Below the pieces are notes generated by a model, which made no database searches, was not told the origin of the DNA, and saw only the letters and a list, made by a program, of their open reading frames with translations. From Novosphingobium sp. (GTDB taxonomy: Bacteria > Pseudomonadota > Alphaproteobacteria > Sphingomonadales > Sphingomonadaceae), in the NCBI RefSeq assembly GCF_024642085.1, contig NZ_JAHEBV010000064.1:32649-96648 (forward strand): 64,000 nt of DNA, in the 5' to 3' direction. The first letter of the stretch is position 1. Every line of letters starts with the position of its first letter. Positions 28,917 through 37,627 of this stretch are shown here, piece after piece. The position numbers and the translations under genes were made by a program.

Positions 28917-30143
28917 TTAAACCAGCATTTCGACTGCTGGACCGTGCCCAAGGAATTGCGCCGGACTTGCACTAGCGCCGTATGCGCCGGCACAAAAGAC
29001 AACGACCAGATCACCGATATCGGCGCGTGGGAAACCACCCTTCTCCGCAATGCGGTCGAGCGGCGTGCAAAGGCAGCCAACTATACTGGCCTCTTCCTCT
29101 ACCAGCGCATCAAACCTGCTGGCGATCGCAACCGGATAATTGCGGCGAATTACCGTACCGAAATTGCCGGTTGCAGCCAGCTGATGGTGCAATCCGCCAT
29201 CAACCACCAGAAAGGTCTCACCATGACTGCATTTCCGGTCTACTATTCTTGTAAGATAAATGCCTGCTTCACCAACTAGATAGCGGCCCATTTCAAGACA
29301 GAATCGAGTTGCCTTCAGCACGTCCGGCAGCTTTTCAAAAGCATCTGCAATGCGTTGACCGATCAAGATCAAATCTACCGGCAAATCGCCGGGAAAGTAC
29401 GGAATACCCAAGCCTCCGCCCAGATTGCATTGCGGCAGAGCGTGGCCGGTTGCTTCGGCTAAGCGTGCCGCAAGTCCCAGTGTTTCAGCCTGAGATTGCA
29501 CAATCGCTTCGCTGTCAAGCGATTGGCTTCCGGCGAAAATATGAAAGCCACGCCAGTCGGCCCCTGCCTGGATGATCCGCCTGGCCAAATCTGGCACTTG
29601 GTCGGCATCCACGCCAAACGGCTTGGCCCCACCGCCCATTTTCATGCCGGACCCTTTTAAGTCAAAGTCTGGATTGACCCGGATCGCAAGACGCGGCGTT
29701 ATGCCCAACTGCTCCGCTATACCCAATACGCGGTCAGCTTCACCTGACGATTCAAGATTTAGCGTGACACCCGCCGAAATCGCAAGCTCAAGCTCGAAGT
29801 CGCGCTTTCCCGGACCAGCAAAGCTGATCCGTGCAGGATTGATGCCCGCTGCCTGAACCAGCGACAGCTCACCGCCAGAGGCGATATCAAAGCCATCGAC
29901 CAAACCATCCATCAAACCCAAAATTGGCGCAAACGGATTCGCCTTAATCGCATAGTTTAGTGAAAGTCGGCCTGGCATTGCCTGGCGCAAGGCGGACAAG
30001 CGTCGCCGGATTAGTTGTTCGGAATAAACAAACAGCGGCGTTGATCCGCCAGCAGCCACCAGCGCGCTGGCCTTTCGTCCGGAAACAGCCAACTCTCCTT
30101 CGATATTGGTGAAACCCGGCGGAATAGGCCCTAACGGCTTCAT
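28917..30143 (-). CDS. PLP-dependent decarboxylase, exosortase A system-associated
   Basis: A 408-aa fold-III PLP enzyme (ornithine/diaminopimelate decarboxylase superfamily) of the type tied to XrtA loci (TIGR03099). LNYAIKANPFAPIL carries the PLP lysine; CNLGGGLGIPY is the phosphate-binding glycine loop; a C-terminal FCAGAYG resembles the active-site segment of the partner subunit. Its start overlaps the ligase stop (ATGA). It probably decarboxylates an amino acid later used by the ligase/ACP module; the substrate is unknown. Confidence 0.85.
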   Translation of the reverse strand: MKPLGPIPPGFTNIEGELAVSGRKASALVAAGGSTPLFVYSEQLIRRRLSALRQAMPGRLSLNYAIKANPFAPILGLMDGLVDGFDIASGGELSLVQAAGINPARISFAGPGKRDFELELAISAGVTLNLESSGEADRVLGIAEQLGITPRLAIRVNPDFDLKGSGMKMGGGAKPFGVDADQVPDLARRIIQAGADWRGFHIFAGSQSLDSEAIVQSQAETLGLAARLAEATGHALPQCNLGGGLGIPYFPGDLPVDLILIGQRIADAFEKLPDVLKATRFCLEMGRYLVGEAGIYLTRIVDRKCSHGETFLVVDGGLHHQLAATGNFGTVIRRNYPVAIASRFDALVEEEASIVGCLCTPLDRIAEKGGFPRADIGDLVVVFCAGAYGASASPAQFLGHGPAVEMLV

Positions 30144-31663
30144 GCCGTTAGCTCTTCGGCCAATGCGGCCCGGTCGATCTTGCCGTTGGGCGATAGTGGC
30201 AACACTGACCGCCAGTGAATTTCTTTTGGCTGCATGAAATTAGGCAATTCTTTCATAAGAATACGCGGCAATTCTTCTTTTGCGTGTGAACTTTCAGTAC
30301 GCGGACGCACTACAAGATGTACCGCATGCCCCAATCTTTTGTCCTTAATCCCGAGCGCGACGGCCTCAGCCACCAAGCCGGTGGCAAGCGCGGCCTCCTC
30401 GACTTCTTGGGGGCTGACGCGATTGCCGGCGCTTTTGATCATGGCGTCACGGCGACCGACAAAGCTGAGCAGACCTTGCGAATCTCGGCGAACCCGATCG
30501 CCCGACCAAACCGCAATGCCGCCATATTGCGAAGCTGAGGGCGCCTGTCGAAATCTTTCAGCCGTACGTTGTGGGTCTTGCCAGTAGCCTTGAGCAACAA
30601 GGGGGCCGCAATGGACTAACTCACCCTCTTCGCCGATCTCGGCGACATCGCCGGAATCGTTGATCACCAGAACTTCTGCATATGGGATCGCGGTACCGAT
30701 CGATGTCGGGTGGTCATCAACCAGCGCAGGATCAAGATATGTTGACCGGAATGCCTCAGTCAGCCCGTACATTGGAAACAGCTTCGCCTGCGGAAAAAGC
30801 GTCCGCAAGGAGCGCACCAAATCTATTGTAAGCGATCCGCCGCTATTAGTGAGCCGTCGTAGCGGCGCCACAGCTTCGGCAGGCCAATTCAATTCGATCA
30901 ACTGTACCCATAACGGCGGCACAGCAGCAAGCGTGGTGACGCAGTACCTGGCGACCGACTTCGCCACATCACGCGGGGTCAAAAAATCCAGTGGAACAAC
31001 GCTTGCGCCGGCATACCAGTGCGAAAGGAGCTGATTTTGACCATAATCGAACGAAAGCGGCAAAACCGCCAGCGCACGGTCATCTGCGGCCAAGCCAAGG
31101 TATTGCGCTACGCTTTGCGCCCCCAACCACATGTTGGCATGGCTAAGCATGACTCCCTTGGGAAGCCCGGTGGAGCCCGAAGTATAAAGGATCGCAGCCA
31201 GATCACCGGGTTCGCCCGGTGCAGTTGTGACCCGGATTGCCTGGCCTTTGGCAAACAACACTGCTTTCTCGTCAGCGAGAATACACGATTGAGGAATGTC
31301 TCCTGAACTCAAGGTAGCAAGTCGCGCTTCATTTGCGATCAGCAGTTGCGCGCCACTATCCGCAAGAATATGCCCTACCTGCGCGCGTTTGAGCAGGGGA
31401 TTGATCGGGACGTGAACCAGTCCGGCCCGCGCCGCAGCAAGCGGCATAAGGCATGTCAACTCGCCCTTCGCGGCCCAAGTCGCCACGCGTTCCCCTTGCG
31501 GCTTTACCTGCGCCTGTAACCATCCTGCCAAGGCAGCGACACGATCCCTTAAATCCTTGTAACTAAGAATGCCCTCGCGCAGGACCAGCGCGGGGTCGTT
31601 ATCCCGGCCGCGCAAGGCAAGCTGATCAAGCGTGCGGATTGAATTAGGCGGTTCGGCAGGCAC
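30140..31663 (-). CDS. Acyl-CoA/ACP ligase (AMP-forming), exosortase A system-associated
   Basis: A 507-aa ANL-superfamily adenylating enzyme (TIGR03098 type). The P-loop is LYTSGSTGLPKGVML, with MYGLTEAF and a C-terminal SPNGKIDRAAL lysine loop. It starts with GTG and is followed by the decarboxylase. The divergent start of the GNAT-like gene is only 34 bases away. With the nearby free-standing acyl carrier protein it probably activates and loads an acyl or aminoacyl group. Confidence 0.85.
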   Translation of the reverse strand: MPAEPPNSIRTLDQLALRGRDNDPALVLREGILSYKDLRDRVAALAGWLQAQVKPQGERVATWAAKGELTCLMPLAAARAGLVHVPINPLLKRAQVGHILADSGAQLLIANEARLATLSSGDIPQSCILADEKAVLFAKGQAIRVTTAPGEPGDLAAILYTSGSTGLPKGVMLSHANMWLGAQSVAQYLGLAADDRALAVLPLSFDYGQNQLLSHWYAGASVVPLDFLTPRDVAKSVARYCVTTLAAVPPLWVQLIELNWPAEAVAPLRRLTNSGGSLTIDLVRSLRTLFPQAKLFPMYGLTEAFRSTYLDPALVDDHPTSIGTAIPYAEVLVINDSGDVAEIGEEGELVHCGPLVAQGYWQDPQRTAERFRQAPSASQYGGIAVWSGDRVRRDSQGLLSFVGRRDAMIKSAGNRVSPQEVEEAALATGLVAEAVALGIKDKRLGHAVHLVVRPRTESSHAKEELPRILMKELPNFMQPKEIHWRSVLPLSPNGKIDRAALAEELTA

Positions 31664-31697
31664 GGGGAATCCAAGGCTCCGGAAAGGAATAAATGGC

Positions 31698-32696
31698 GTG
31701 ATCGTGGTTAACTATCACGATGATCTTAACGAAGTGCAAGGCGACGCAGCCACAGCTGCGCTGCTGACTGCGCCATACGCTACAGCGCCCTTCGACCGTA
31801 TCGAATGGTGGCGCAATCTTGCCGAAACCTGCGCCATGACCCCAATGATTGTCATTTCATCAGACGGCCTTGATCGCGCGATTTTGCCGTTAATGCGCCA
31901 ACGGCGCGCTTTGGTCGGCTTCCAAAACTGGTATTCCTTTCGCCTTACCCCATTGATTTCCAAGGCATCACGGCGTGCGGAATTGCTAGAAGAAATGGCC
32001 AGCGCGCTGGCTTGTGAGGCGCCGCGGATAACTCTCGACAGACTGAGCGGGGAAGATGCGCAAGATCTCGCAAGTGCCTTCAGGGTTGCGGGATGGAGCG
32101 TTTGGCAAGCACCGAGCGACACTAACCACATCCTTAATGTTGGGGGCAGTGACTATGCGTCGTTTCTAGCGGCCCGTCCGGGGCAATTACGCTCCACCCT
32201 GAAACGCAAGAGCGGCAAGTTGGATGTCGAACTATTTCGTACCTATGATGCACACGCCTATGCTTCCTATGAGCAGATCTACGCTGATAGCTGGAAGCCA
32301 GAGGAAGGATCAGCGGCATTCCTGCAACGTTTTGCGCAAGAGGAAGGAGCGGCCGGACGCTTGCGCATGGCAATCGGATCGGTCGATGGCTCTCCGGTTG
32401 CCGCCCAATTCTGGACCGTCGAAAATGGTACGGCTTTCATCCACAAGCTCGCCCACCGCAACGACGCCAAAGCTCTTTCGCCCGGTACCACTTTGTCAGC
32501 CGCGCTGTTCGAAGAGGTAATTGATCGCGACCGTGTTTCGATGGTCGATTTCGGTACGGGTGACGATGCCTACAAGCGCGACTGGATGGATGATGTGCGA
32601 ATCCGCTACCGGCTTGATATGCTCAGGCCGCAATGGCCGGGAAATTGGCCAATAATCGCCCTCTATGCCTTGCGCCGCGCCACGCAGCGCGGGTAA
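31698..32696 (+). CDS. GNAT/FemAB-like acyltransferase of the XrtA module
   Basis: A 332-aa protein with the CelD/BcsL-type GNAT fold: LRSTLKRKSGKLDVEL, AAQFWTVENGTAFIHKLAH, then MVDFGTGDDAYKRDWMD at the end (key residues DFGTGDDAYK). The GTG start follows AAAGGAAT at a normal distance; a GTG two codons later is an alternative. It is first in a plus-strand run with the ACP and two hydrolases. It may transfer the ACP-bound group to a sugar or peptide; this is inference. Confidence 0.75.
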   Translation: MIVVNYHDDLNEVQGDAATAALLTAPYATAPFDRIEWWRNLAETCAMTPMIVISSDGLDRAILPLMRQRRALVGFQNWYSFRLTPLISKASRRAELLEEMASALACEAPRITLDRLSGEDAQDLASAFRVAGWSVWQAPSDTNHILNVGGSDYASFLAARPGQLRSTLKRKSGKLDVELFRTYDAHAYASYEQIYADSWKPEEGSAAFLQRFAQEEGAAGRLRMAIGSVDGSPVAAQFWTVENGTAFIHKLAHRNDAKALSPGTTLSAALFEEVIDRDRVSMVDFGTGDDAYKRDWMDDVRIRYRLDMLRPQWPGNWPIIALYALRRATQRG

Positions 32697-32728
32697 GCCA
32701 TACGGGCCATTCGTAAAACGAGACTGCC

Positions 32729-32992
32729 ATGACTGCCTCAATCGATGACAAGTTGCGACATGTGCTGGCCGACGTACTCGGGCTCGCCCATGATAAATTG
32801 ATCTCGTTCACCGCCGATACCGGCCTATTCGGACATCTGCCTGAACTAGATTCCATGGCGGTCGCAGGATTGCTAACCGAGCTTGAAGACCGCTTTGATA
32901 TCGTGATTGATGATGATGAAGTCGATGGCGATCTGTTCGAAACCTATGGATCGCTGCTGGATTTCGTGAAGGCCAAGCGCGAAACGGCGTGA
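32729..32992 (+). CDS. Acyl carrier protein of the XrtA module
   Basis: An 87-aa phosphopantetheine-binding carrier protein. The attachment serine is Ser42 in ELDSMAVAGLLTELE, followed by an acidic helix. It is distinct from fatty-acid AcpP (no DSLD). Its stop overlaps the GTG of the next gene. It is the likely acceptor for the adenylating ligase encoded 1 kb away on the other strand. Confidence 0.85.
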   Translation: MTASIDDKLRHVLADVLGLAHDKLISFTADTGLFGHLPELDSMAVAGLLTELEDRFDIVIDDDEVDGDLFETYGSLLDFVKAKRETA

Positions 32993-33669
32993 CACCTTCG
33001 TATTATCCTTGCCCGTTGCCCGGTGGCGGTATCGCGGATGAATACGCGTTAGTTTTTGACCAAGCTCGCGCCACGCGAATCCTTATTATCCCTGCGCTTT
33101 TGGACGAAGCCAACAAGTTGCGGCACTTTACGGTCGAGGTGATGCGCCGCCTTGACGGCGCGGGCATTGACAGCTTTTTGCCTGATCTGCCGGGCTGCAA
33201 CGAAAGTGGCCAGGATCTGGCGACAATCGAACCTGAAGACTGGTCGACCGCGATTCACGCCGCTTCCCGTCATTTTGCCGCGACCCGGGTTCTGGCAATC
33301 CGCGGCGGAGGGCTGTTGTGCCCCCCGGCGATGGCCGGCTGGCATTATGCGCCTCTCAAGGGTGCGAGCATTCTCAAGACGCTGCTGCGTGCTCGCATAA
33401 TCGCCGCGCGAGAGGCCGGGCGAGATGAAAACATTGATGACCTTCTGGCCAACGGCCTTGAAGATGGCATAGAACTAGCCGGCTTTCATCTGTCCGGGGA
33501 AATGTTGCGCCAACTGCAATCGCTCGTTCCGCAAACGCGCAGCGAAATCTGCATCGTCGATCATGCCACCATTGGGGGTCGTGCTTTGTGGCTGCGCGCC
33601 GAACCTGATTTCGATCCTGTGCAAGCCGATGCCTTGGCCGCTGTGATCGTGATGAGCCTTACCGCGTGA
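32989..33669 (+). CDS. Hydrolase 2, exosortase A system-associated (atypical nucleophile elbow)
   Basis: A 226-aa alpha/beta-hydrolase-fold protein placed and sized like the XrtA 'hydrolase 2' family (TIGR03101 type). LIIPALLDEANKLR is the oxyanion-side strand. The expected GxSxG elbow reads AIRGGGLL, with no Ser or Cys, so it may be non-catalytic or use another residue. GTG start overlapping the ACP stop (GTGA); its own stop overlaps the next GTG. Confidence 0.7.
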   Translation: MTPSYYPCPLPGGGIADEYALVFDQARATRILIIPALLDEANKLRHFTVEVMRRLDGAGIDSFLPDLPGCNESGQDLATIEPEDWSTAIHAASRHFAATRVLAIRGGGLLCPPAMAGWHYAPLKGASILKTLLRARIIAAREAGRDENIDDLLANGLEDGIELAGFHLSGEMLRQLQSLVPQTRSEICIVDHATIGGRALWLRAEPDFDPVQADALAAVIVMSLTA

Positions 33670-34454
33670 GGCAACATGTAACCTTCACTTGCCGCGGCAG
33701 CTTCTTGGCGGGTACGCTCGACCCGGGTCATAAGCCCACCGGCCTGTTGATCGTCAGCGGCGGTAATGAAGTTCGTTCGGGTCCGTGGAACTGCCAGGCT
33801 GACCTTGCAAAACACGTCGCCGCAGTTGGTTTTCCGGTGTTCCGCTATGACCGCCGCGGCGTAGGCGACAGCGAGGGCGAAAATACCGGCTTTGCCAATA
33901 GCGCGTCTGATATCGCAGCGGCCTTGCGTGCCTTTCGCTTGCATGAGCCGGCACTGGAACGGATCGTCGCATTCGGCAACTGCGATGCTGCAAGCGCGCT
34001 GATGTTGGCAGGCGGCACAGGCTGTGATGGTTTAGTGCTCGCTAATCCGTGGACCTTCGATCCCGTGGCCAGCGACACTCCTGCAGCCCCTGTCATGACC
34101 ACTCAACGCCTGAGAGCGCATTACCGGCGCCGTCTTAGCGATCCGCGCGCGTGGCTGCGACTGCTGACCGGAAAAGTCGCTCTCGGCTCGCTCACCTCCA
34201 GTTTTACGGGTGCGGCAGTCCTCAATCGCAGATCCAGTGATCTCTTTGTACAAATAAAAGGCGGACTGTTGCCGTTCGAAGGACCAGTCAAAATATTGAT
34301 TGCGCAAAACGACCGGACAGGCCTGTCCTTCCTAGACCTGTGGGACAAGGCCGACCCAAGGTTGCATCTTTGTCCCGATGCTAGCCATAGCTTTGTCGAA
34401 CGCGATGCACGAAGTTGGCTTCTAGGCCAAATCTTGAAAGCGTTGGAAACCTAA
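33666..34454 (+). CDS. Hydrolase 1, exosortase A system-associated
   Basis: A 262-aa alpha/beta hydrolase (TIGR03100 type). FRYDRRGVGDSEG is the typical strand-loop, and the nucleophile elbow is FGNCDAASA with Cys106 as putative nucleophile; SHSF near the C-terminus supplies the His. It starts with a GTG overlapping hydrolase 2. It could act as a thioesterase releasing the ACP-bound group. It ends convergently with trxB, overlapping four bases. Confidence 0.8.
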   Translation: MRQHVTFTCRGSFLAGTLDPGHKPTGLLIVSGGNEVRSGPWNCQADLAKHVAAVGFPVFRYDRRGVGDSEGENTGFANSASDIAAALRAFRLHEPALERIVAFGNCDAASALMLAGGTGCDGLVLANPWTFDPVASDTPAAPVMTTQRLRAHYRRRLSDPRAWLRLLTGKVALGSLTSSFTGAAVLNRRSSDLFVQIKGGLLPFEGPVKILIAQNDRTGLSFLDLWDKADPRLHLCPDASHSFVERDARSWLLGQILKALET

Positions 34455-35413
34455 TAGGCTGCCGACTGCGCAACTTCGAAATTGCGCTCGGCTACAAAGC
34501 GTTCGGCATCAAGCGCCGCCATACAGCCGGTCCCGGCGGCCGTCACCGCTTGGCGATAGGTATGATCCATCACGTCGCCGCAGGCAAAGACGCCAGGAAT
34601 GGCGGTCTTGGGAGTGCCCGGCTCGACAATCAAGTATCCGCCAGCGTCGACAGCAAGCTGCCCTTTAAACAAGTCTGTCGAAGGGGCATGGCCAATTGCC
34701 ACAAACGCGCCGTGGGTCGTTTCGACCGATTCCGCGCCAGTAACCGTATCCCGCAGGGCTACTCCAGTCAGACCTTTCTCATCACCGACAAACCGCTCTA
34801 CGGCCTTGTTCCACAGCACCTTGATGTTCGGATGGGCGTGCAAACGGTCTTGCAGTATCTTCTCGGCGCGCAAACTGTCGCGGCGATGGATCAAGGTAAC
34901 GTCCTGCGAATGGTTGGTAAGGTATAGCGCCTCTTCGACAGCCGTATTGCCGCCGCCGATGACGACCACTTTCTTGCCGCGATAGAAGAAGCCGTCACAC
35001 GTTGCACAGGCTGAAACGCCCTTGCCAGAAAGCTCCTGCTCTCCAGCCACACCCAGCCACTTGGCCTGGGCGCCCGTGGCTATGACTAGCGTTTCCCCCT
35101 CATAAACATCGCCACCATCGCCAACGGCGCGGAACGGTGGGCCCGCCAGATCAACGCTAGTGATGGTGTCCCACAACATGCGAGTACCAACATGTTCAGC
35201 CTGGGCCTGCATTTCCTGCATCAGCCAAGGACCCTGGATTACATCGCGGAATCCCGGATAGTTTTCGACATCGGTTGTGATCGTTAGCTGGCCACCAGGT
35301 TGCAGGCCCTGGACGACGATCGGCTCAAGCCCGGCGCGGGCACCGTAAATCGCAGCGGAAAGCCCCGCCGGACCTGATCCGATAATCAGCATCTTGGTGG
35401 TGAAGGTAGTCAT
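34451..35413 (-). CDS. trxB: Thioredoxin reductase
   Basis: A 320-aa FAD/NADPH enzyme that reduces thioredoxin. FAD site GSGPAGLSAAIYGARAG; redox disulfide CATC (Cys136, Cys139) in ACATCDGFF; NADP site GGGNTAVEEALYL; second FAD motif GVFACGDV. A longer frame adds 19 codons upstream, but the ATG giving TTFTTKMLIIGSGP fits the family length. Confidence 0.95.
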   Translation of the reverse strand: MTTFTTKMLIIGSGPAGLSAAIYGARAGLEPIVVQGLQPGGQLTITTDVENYPGFRDVIQGPWLMQEMQAQAEHVGTRMLWDTITSVDLAGPPFRAVGDGGDVYEGETLVIATGAQAKWLGVAGEQELSGKGVSACATCDGFFYRGKKVVVIGGGNTAVEEALYLTNHSQDVTLIHRRDSLRAEKILQDRLHAHPNIKVLWNKAVERFVGDEKGLTGVALRDTVTGAESVETTHGAFVAIGHAPSTDLFKGQLAVDAGGYLIVEPGTPKTAIPGVFACGDVMDHTYRQAVTAAGTGCMAALDAERFVAERNFEVAQSAAY

Positions 35414-35532
35414 GAAAAATGTCCCGAACTGTCTTGCGTGGCATGTAGGTAGCGACGCCCGCGAGCGCAAACTTCACAGCCATGTTCCCCACAAGTTGAC
35501 GCGCCGCGCTCTTCGTCGCAAAGCCCTGCGAC

Positions 35533-36402
35533 ATGCAGTACCAGGGTCCGACATCGAACAGCTTCTTCTCGCAACGCCTCAGGCTGCATTACGTAGATTG
35601 GGGAAGCCCAGAAAAGCCGCCACTTATCCTGCAACATGGCGGGCGTGACCATTCGCGCAGCTGGGACTGGGTAGCGGAGGAACTGGCCAGGGACTGGCAC
35701 GTCATTGCACCTGATTTGCGCGGCCACGGCGACAGCGCCTGGGCTCCTGATGGCAATTACGACATGAACGCCTTCGTCTATGATTTTGCCCAGCTGGTGC
35801 ACACGCTTGGGCACGATCAGGTGACAATTATTTCACATTCGCTAGGCGGCAATGTGGCCTCGCGGTTTACGGGCCTATACCCGAACAAGGTCCGCAAGCT
35901 GGTCAACATCGAGGGGCTTGGTCCCTCACCCAAGGTTCGCGCCGAGCGTGAGGCCGAAGGATACGCCAATCGCTTTCGCAAATGGATCGACGCGCGGCGC
36001 GCTGCATCGGGCCGCATTCCCCGGCGCTATCCGACGATCGAGGCAGCCTACGCCCGGATGAAAGAGGAAAACAGCTTCCTCACCGATGAACAGGCACGCC
36101 ATCTGACAATTCACGGCGCCAGTCGCAACGAAGACGGCACCTGGAGCTGGAAGTTCGACCCCTATCTCAACGTCTGGCCATTCGAAGATACCCCGGAGGA
36201 ACGGACAAATGAATTGTGGGGCGCGATCAACTGCCCAATTCTCTTCTTGTATGGTGCGGACAGCTGGGCATCCAATCCGGAAATCGATGGACGGGCAATG
36301 CTGTTCCGGGATCATCGGGTGATCGAGTTCGAAAACGCCGGACACTGGCTGCATCACGACCAGTTCGACCGCTTCATGCGCGAAGTCCGCGCGTTCCTTT
36401 AG
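35533..36402 (+). CDS. Alpha/beta hydrolase
   Basis: A 289-aa serine hydrolase. LILQHGGRDHSRSWDW is the oxyanion region, PDLRGHGDS follows, the nucleophile elbow is SHSLGG, and the catalytic His is probably in NAGHWLHHDQ. It resembles epoxide hydrolase/haloalkane dehalogenase-like esterases; the substrate is not evident. It is convergent with the phosphatase gene, overlapping four bases. Confidence 0.8.
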   Translation: MQYQGPTSNSFFSQRLRLHYVDWGSPEKPPLILQHGGRDHSRSWDWVAEELARDWHVIAPDLRGHGDSAWAPDGNYDMNAFVYDFAQLVHTLGHDQVTIISHSLGGNVASRFTGLYPNKVRKLVNIEGLGPSPKVRAEREAEGYANRFRKWIDARRAASGRIPRRYPTIEAAYARMKEENSFLTDEQARHLTIHGASRNEDGTWSWKFDPYLNVWPFEDTPEERTNELWGAINCPILFLYGADSWASNPEIDGRAMLFRDHRVIEFENAGHWLHHDQFDRFMREVRAFL

Positions 36403-37178
36403 TCTTCGAGATATAGCTCGCGCAGCTGATCCCGTTGAGCAGGTCCAATTCCGAGAACGCGTTCGAGATAATCTTCTACCGAGCCTGACCTTAGAGAGAT
36501 GGCGGCGAAGGCGGCATTCAGATAATCAGCTTCAACGCCCCACAGCGCGCGTACCGTTTCAGCATCAAAGGAGGAATATCGCGGCATGTCGCGGAATGCT
36601 CCGCTCGCTATTCGTTCGTCGAGGCGACTGGCGAAATTCGTCGCCAGGTAGTCTGCCATAACGTCGTCGCGGTGAACACCAAGCGCTTCTTGCAGCATTG
36701 CAACAGCAAAGCCGGTGCGGTCCTTGCCCGCGACACAGTGAACCAGGCTTGGTTCTGCGCTGCGCCCAAGGAGGGTAAAGTAGACCTTGAGCATCGGCAC
36801 GAGATTTTCGCGGAAGGCGATACCGTCATAAAGCCGCAGCATCGCTGCTTTTGCTTCCGCCGCCGTAAATGCTCCGTCGGCGGCGTCAGTATGAAGCGCG
36901 AGGCCGGCGGTTTCCTCAGGGTGAAACCAGACCTCTGCATTGAAATTAGAGTGCCGCCGGCACGGACTGGCTTCGCGTTCCGACGGACCGCGCAAGTCAA
37001 CAACGCGGGTAATACCCAAGGCATGGATTGCGTCGAGATCGCTGCCGCTCGCTTCACCATGCTGGGCTGATCGCCAAAGACGCCCAGTACGGATCCGACG
37101 GCCATCTGCTGCGGCGTAGCCGCCATAATCGCGAAAATTGTTAACGGCATCGAGCGGCAGAAGACGAGAATTGGTCAT
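36399..37178 (-). CDS. Tyrosine/dual-specificity protein phosphatase
   Basis: A 259-aa phosphatase of the Y_phosphatase3 (IphP/PtpB-like) family. VNNFRDYGGYAAADGR is the N-terminal family motif; the P-loop is HCVAGKDRTG with nucleophile Cys148 and Arg154; DLRGPSERE precedes it. A longer frame adds 40 codons, but the ATG leading into the family motif is preferred. A copy of the island's palindrome lies 128 bases upstream. It could act on phosphotyrosine (for example the XrtA autokinase) or phosphoinositides; neither is shown. Confidence 0.8.
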   Translation of the reverse strand: MTNSRLLPLDAVNNFRDYGGYAAADGRRIRTGRLWRSAQHGEASGSDLDAIHALGITRVVDLRGPSEREASPCRRHSNFNAEVWFHPEETAGLALHTDAADGAFTAAEAKAAMLRLYDGIAFRENLVPMLKVYFTLLGRSAEPSLVHCVAGKDRTGFAVAMLQEALGVHRDDVMADYLATNFASRLDERIASGAFRDMPRYSSFDAETVRALWGVEADYLNAAFAAISLRSGSVEDYLERVLGIGPAQRDQLRELYLED

Positions 37179-37627
37179 AGCGAATGCGATGGCAGCTTGC
37201 CCCGTGCCACGCAAGCGGATCGGCAGGAACCGTTCAATCAGAAAGTCGTTGACGTTCGCTGCGCATGTTTCGCCGTCAGTCAGGGAATTGGCTTGCACCG
37301 ATTATTGTACGTATTACAAACGAAAATGATAAGCGCCTGGAATAAGTATCCACCTGAATGCGTTTACCGTTGATCACCAGCATAACAACCGGTGCGCTAT
37401 CAGTTTGTCGGCGGCTTGATGCTCGCTTGAATGAACGCAGACGATGAACTGTAATGCGGCAATTTGCGCTGGCCAGGCCGAAATTGAGGCGTGCGCGAGA
37501 GAGAGGAAATGACGATGCCGTTTCGCAAGTTCCGTAAACCTCTGGAACGGCTGAGATTTTCACAGTGTCGTGCGGCGGACACCCGTTACCGCTCCGTCAT
37601 AAGTCCGCTAAGGCAGGAGCCGAAGGC
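37179..37627. other. Divergent intergenic region between phosphatase and pobA
   Basis: A 449-base gap with no convincing gene. It contains the palindrome at 37305-37323. Frames read here (for example 37276-37563 minus) show no recognisable family. Promoters for pobA and possibly for the phosphatase should lie here. Confidence 0.5.
37305..37323. promoter_or_regulatory. Island palindrome, copy F
   Basis: TTGTACGTATTACAAACGA matches the consensus TTGTAnGTnnnACnTACAA at 12 of 14 fixed positions; the right arm ends AACGA instead of TACAA. It lies upstream of the phosphatase and about 300 bases before pobA. Confidence 0.45.
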
